NCBI GenBank assembly: GCA_964646625.1 | Contig: CAZYHC010000022.1 | Span: forward strand, 3,703-67,702 | Length of the DNA: 64,000 nt | Reading direction: 5' to 3' | Source: DAOULT01 sp964646625 | GTDB lineage: Bacteria > Chloroflexota > Anaerolineae > CAZYHC01 | Part shown: positions 61,785-64,000 of the stretch, in pieces | How the letters are laid out: each line of letters starts with the position of its first letter | Numbering within the stretch: position 1 is the first letter of the stretch | The notes under the pieces: model-generated | Databases searched by the model: none | Told to the model about the DNA's origin: nothing | What the model saw: only the letters and a program-made list of their open reading frames with translations | Program-made: the position numbers and the translations under genes

Positions 61785-62666
61785 CTAGGAAGCACTCATC
61801 CCAATCCAATGGGCTACGACAATGAGTCGGTCGCGATAGTGGCGGTGCAGGGTGTCCCAGTTCACGCAGGTGATAAGGGTCAGGATGGGATCGCCAGTGG
61901 GCTGCACTACCTCCACTGCCTCGGCGCTCACTACCTTGCTATAATCCACCAGGTAGACGTGAGCCTGGTCATCGGCATGGATAATTACGGGGTCGCCTGG
62001 GGCGAGACGATCCAATTCCTTGAAAGGGCCGTAGCCGCCGCTAGCCAGGGTGACGTGTCCGGCCATGCCTACATTACCGTTTTCTCCAGGGCGAGCCGTG
62101 CCTTCCAAGTAAGCTACTTCCTGGGAAAGCCCGGTTACATCCCACGTGCCGCCCCGCAGAGGGATTTCCACCACCGGCGCATCTACCTCCAGGGCCGGGA
62201 TGATGAGACGCATCCCTAAAGCGGGAAGGGGTGCGTTTTCTGGTCCCCGCTCCGTTGTGTTTTGAGCTATTGATTCATCCTGACTGCCCGGCGAGCCGGA
62301 AGCCAGCGGCACAGAGGTAGGGCTGGCTGTGGGCGTGGGAGGCCCAGGAGTAGGGCTGGCTGTCAGGGAGGAAGTGGCGGGCCTCTCCGGTTCATTCTCC
62401 TGCCGGGCCAGAGGAGGCGGGGTAGGAGAAGGGGTGAAAGTGGCCCGCGGACGACGATGAGGCCCCTGAGCGTCTGTCTGACGGCGGCCATGCACAAAAT
62501 CCGCTATGCCCCCGAACCAGCCTTCGTTCACCCCGCCCCATAGCAGGACGCAGGATAAGAGCAGGGTCGCTGCGCAACAGCTAAGCCCTATCTGGGCCAA
62601 AGGTATGGCTATGATTCGCCAGGTCCGTCGTTTTCTCTTCTCCATTCCGCGATTTCTTATCCTCAA
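61785..62666 (-). CDS. Sortase (class D/E-like)
   Basis: 293 residues. Membrane segment about 20-45, Pro/Thr linker about 75-140, then a sortase domain about 150-293 with catalytic His204 (GMAGHVTL), Cys267 (LTLITC, fitting TLxTC) and Arg280 (YRDRLIVVA). Sortases cut LPxTG-like signals and join the protein to a surface acceptor. The start ATG overlaps the stop of the LPETG protein gene (ATGA), so enzyme and substrate are one operon. It converges with the BcsB-like gene; the 112-bp gap between shows no clear terminator. Confidence 0.93.
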   Translation of the reverse strand: MRIRNRGMEKRKRRTWRIIAIPLAQIGLSCCAATLLLSCVLLWGGVNEGWFGGIADFVHGRRQTDAQGPHRRPRATFTPSPTPPPLARQENEPERPATSSLTASPTPGPPTPTASPTSVPLASGSPGSQDESIAQNTTERGPENAPLPALGMRLIIPALEVDAPVVEIPLRGGTWDVTGLSQEVAYLEGTARPGENGNVGMAGHVTLASGGYGPFKELDRLAPGDPVIIHADDQAHVYLVDYSKVVSAEAVEVVQPTGDPILTLITCVNWDTLHRHYRDRLIVVAHWIGMSAS

Positions 62667-64000
62667 TTCTCCTCATGCCTGAGCTTCCAATAGATGAGGA
62701 GCAGAACTAATATCCCCATGATAGATAGCCAGGGCAGGAGGACGAGATCTACCCGGGACGGAAGCTGGCCCGTTTCCGGCAGACGAGCGACTTGCGGCGC
62801 GGTGGGAGAAGGAGAAGGCACCGCTATCGGCGTCGGCGTAGGCGTCGGCGGGGGCATCGGGGTTGGGGTCGGGCCCGGGCCCGGGCCAGGCGGTCTGGGT
62901 TCATCTTCCTTCGGCGTCGGTATAGGAGTGGGCGGCTCGGGTGGCGCGGGTATAAGGATCACCACTTCTTCGGAAGGCTCCGGGTCTCCCTGATCATAGT
63001 ATAACGTGGCCTGGTTGTGGATTTCCGTAGGCAGCACCGGCCTGGCCTTTTCGTTGACACGTGTACGGATGGTGACGACCACCACTTCTTCAGGGGCCAG
63101 AGTGCCGATGTACACCACGACGACGTTGCCGGCCGTAACGTTGTACGTCCCTTTAGTCGTTTCCACGCTGAGGATATCCAGGAAGTTGGCGATGGGATCT
63201 TCAACCCGGACGCCGGTGGCATCGATTGTCCCTCGGTTGGTGACCAGGAGAACGAAGGTCACGATTTCGCCGATTTGGGCCACAGTGTGGTCACCTAGCT
63301 TACTGATGGCTGGGTCCACAAAGCTGATTACAGGATTAACCACCGTATCAGTGAGGGGGTCAGTTTGGTCGCTGGTCAAAGTGGCGGTGTTGGTGATATA
63401 TCCACTCGGAAGCGACTGCCTGACCTCCTGCGGCTGCCCGGCGCCCTTCTCTGACTGCCCGGATGCGGAAGCAACCAGAGGAAGGTACACGTTGAAGTTG
63501 AGCGTGGCTGCAACCGCCTCGACGACCTGCACACGGAAGGAGACACACCCCGCGCCGCCAGGAGGTAACGTGCCTACGAACCAGCTTAAAGCTACTGTAG
63601 GCGAAAGCGGCGTCGAACTCCAGGTAGTACCATCGTAGTAGTAGACTGGTGGCGGGCTGGAGGCGCTGCCAGGAATGTAGGTCGTGTTCACCGGGATAGT
63701 ATCGCTGAGGATGACGTTGGTAGCTGTGTAATTGCTGCTGTTGCTGTAGCAGATGGTATAGGTGATGATAGCGCCGGGATAGACGTCCCCCATCGGGTCG
63801 TTGATCTTAACTAAGTGCAGGACCGGCGTGCCCGCCGCCGTGTTGGTATCAGTGTCGTCGTCGTCGCTGGGATCGGGGTCGGTGGCGCCGGTAGGCGTGA
63901 CGATGGCCGTGTTCTGGAGCGTGCCGCTGAAGGCGGGGTCTGCCATGCCGGTGATGGTCAGGGTGATGCGCTCCCCCGGGTTGAAGGTGAGGCCCGTCCA
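62663..64000 (-). CDS. DUF11-repeat surface protein with LPETG sorting signal (N-terminus outside window)
   Basis: About 445 C-terminal codons are visible; the frame is open to the window end. It contains at least two DUF11-type Ig-like repeats (LHLVKINDPMGDVYPGAIIT, YTICYSNSS; and ISKLGDHTVAQIGEIVTFVL), a Pro-rich wall-spanning part, and a C-terminal sorting signal: LPETG (read at 62782-62768), membrane segment LVLLPWLSIMGILVLLLIYW, then basic KLRHEEN. This is the expected substrate of the coupled sortase. Only the 3' part of the gene is here. Confidence 0.92.
   Translation of the reverse strand, partial: WTGLTFNPGERITLTITGMADPAFSGTLQNTAIVTPTGATDPDPSDDDDTDTNTAAGTPVLHLVKINDPMGDVYPGAIITYTICYSNSSNYTATNVILSDTIPVNTTYIPGSASSPPPVYYYDGTTWSSTPLSPTVALSWFVGTLPPGGAGCVSFRVQVVEAVAATLNFNVYLPLVASASGQSEKGAGQPQEVRQSLPSGYITNTATLTSDQTDPLTDTVVNPVISFVDPAISKLGDHTVAQIGEIVTFVLLVTNRGTIDATGVRVEDPIANFLDILSVETTKGTYNVTAGNVVVVYIGTLAPEEVVVVTIRTRVNEKARPVLPTEIHNQATLYYDQGDPEPSEEVVILIPAPPEPPTPIPTPKEDEPRPPGPGPGPTPTPMPPPTPTPTPIAVPSPSPTAPQVARLPETGQLPSRVDLVLLPWLSIMGILVLLLIYWKLRHEEN

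Noticed and set aside
1..64000. tRNA, rRNA, insertion sequences, prophage genes
   Set aside because: None seen: no transposase or integrase motifs and no tRNA- or rRNA-like segments noticed by reading.

Overview
The window looks like part of a Chloroflexota (probably Anaerolineae-type, environmental) chromosome. The main pointers are a very large membrane protein carrying the tyrosine-run motif of a family known from Chloroflexi and Archaea (GT39-like, DUF2298/YYY, TPR fusion); secreted proteins with TPTPT/PTPT linkers; several families of short palindromic or tandem repeats that lie between genes and also inside coding sequence in frame; and a sortase with an LPETG substrate. This taxonomic call is inference from gene content; no rRNA or tRNA was seen.

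Layout. 1-5.4 kb (minus): a truncated metallophosphoesterase, a cyclic-nucleotide-binding/PH-like membrane protein downstream of uvrC, and a TIR-coiled-coil protein. 5.4-9.8 kb (minus): a complete Mn/Zn-type ABC importer (lipoprotein, ATPase, two permeases), each permease fused to a winged-helix domain. 9.8-12.4 kb (minus): a secreted protein with about 14 propeller repeats. 12.6-17.8 kb: the 1723-residue membrane protein. 17.9-19.5 kb (minus): a lipoprotein and a DUF433/DUF5615 toxin-antitoxin-like pair. 19.7-23.4 kb (plus): OmpR-type response regulator, a frameshifted histidine kinase, a prepilin peptidase and a nucleotidyltransferase pair. 23.5-30.9 kb: a membrane spermidine-synthase-like protein, an LCP-family protein, and a FtsX/LolD-type ABC exporter. 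31.0-34.9 kb (minus): a Tat-exported hydrolase coupled to a receiver-only regulator, and a NarL-type two-component pair. 35.2-37.3 kb: a VIT/vWA secreted protein.

37.5-61.7 kb (plus) is an exopolysaccharide locus: orphan OmpR regulator, secreted repeat protein, a Wzz-like protein fused to a degenerate GGDEF domain, flippase, acyltransferase-like protein, Wzy-like polymerase, three glycosyltransferases, a radical SAM/SPASM protein, two polysaccharide deacetylases, an initiating sugar transferase, a DegT aminotransferase, a CapD/WbpM-type dehydratase, a DUF4091 protein and a duplicated BcsB-like protein. 61.8-64 kb (minus) holds a sortase and its probable LPETG substrate, which runs off the window.

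The most interesting signals are: two nearly identical promoter regions 13 kb apart in the polysaccharide locus, each with three AAC-ended T-tracts phased at 10 bp and lying 48 bp before a TATAAT box; the Wzz-GGDEF fusion together with a double BcsB-like protein and no visible BcsA; gene fossils (an LCP C-terminus and a histidine-kinase N-box mini-ORF) flanking the locus regulator; and a theme of mobile-looking short repeats that have become coding sequence in at least four proteins.
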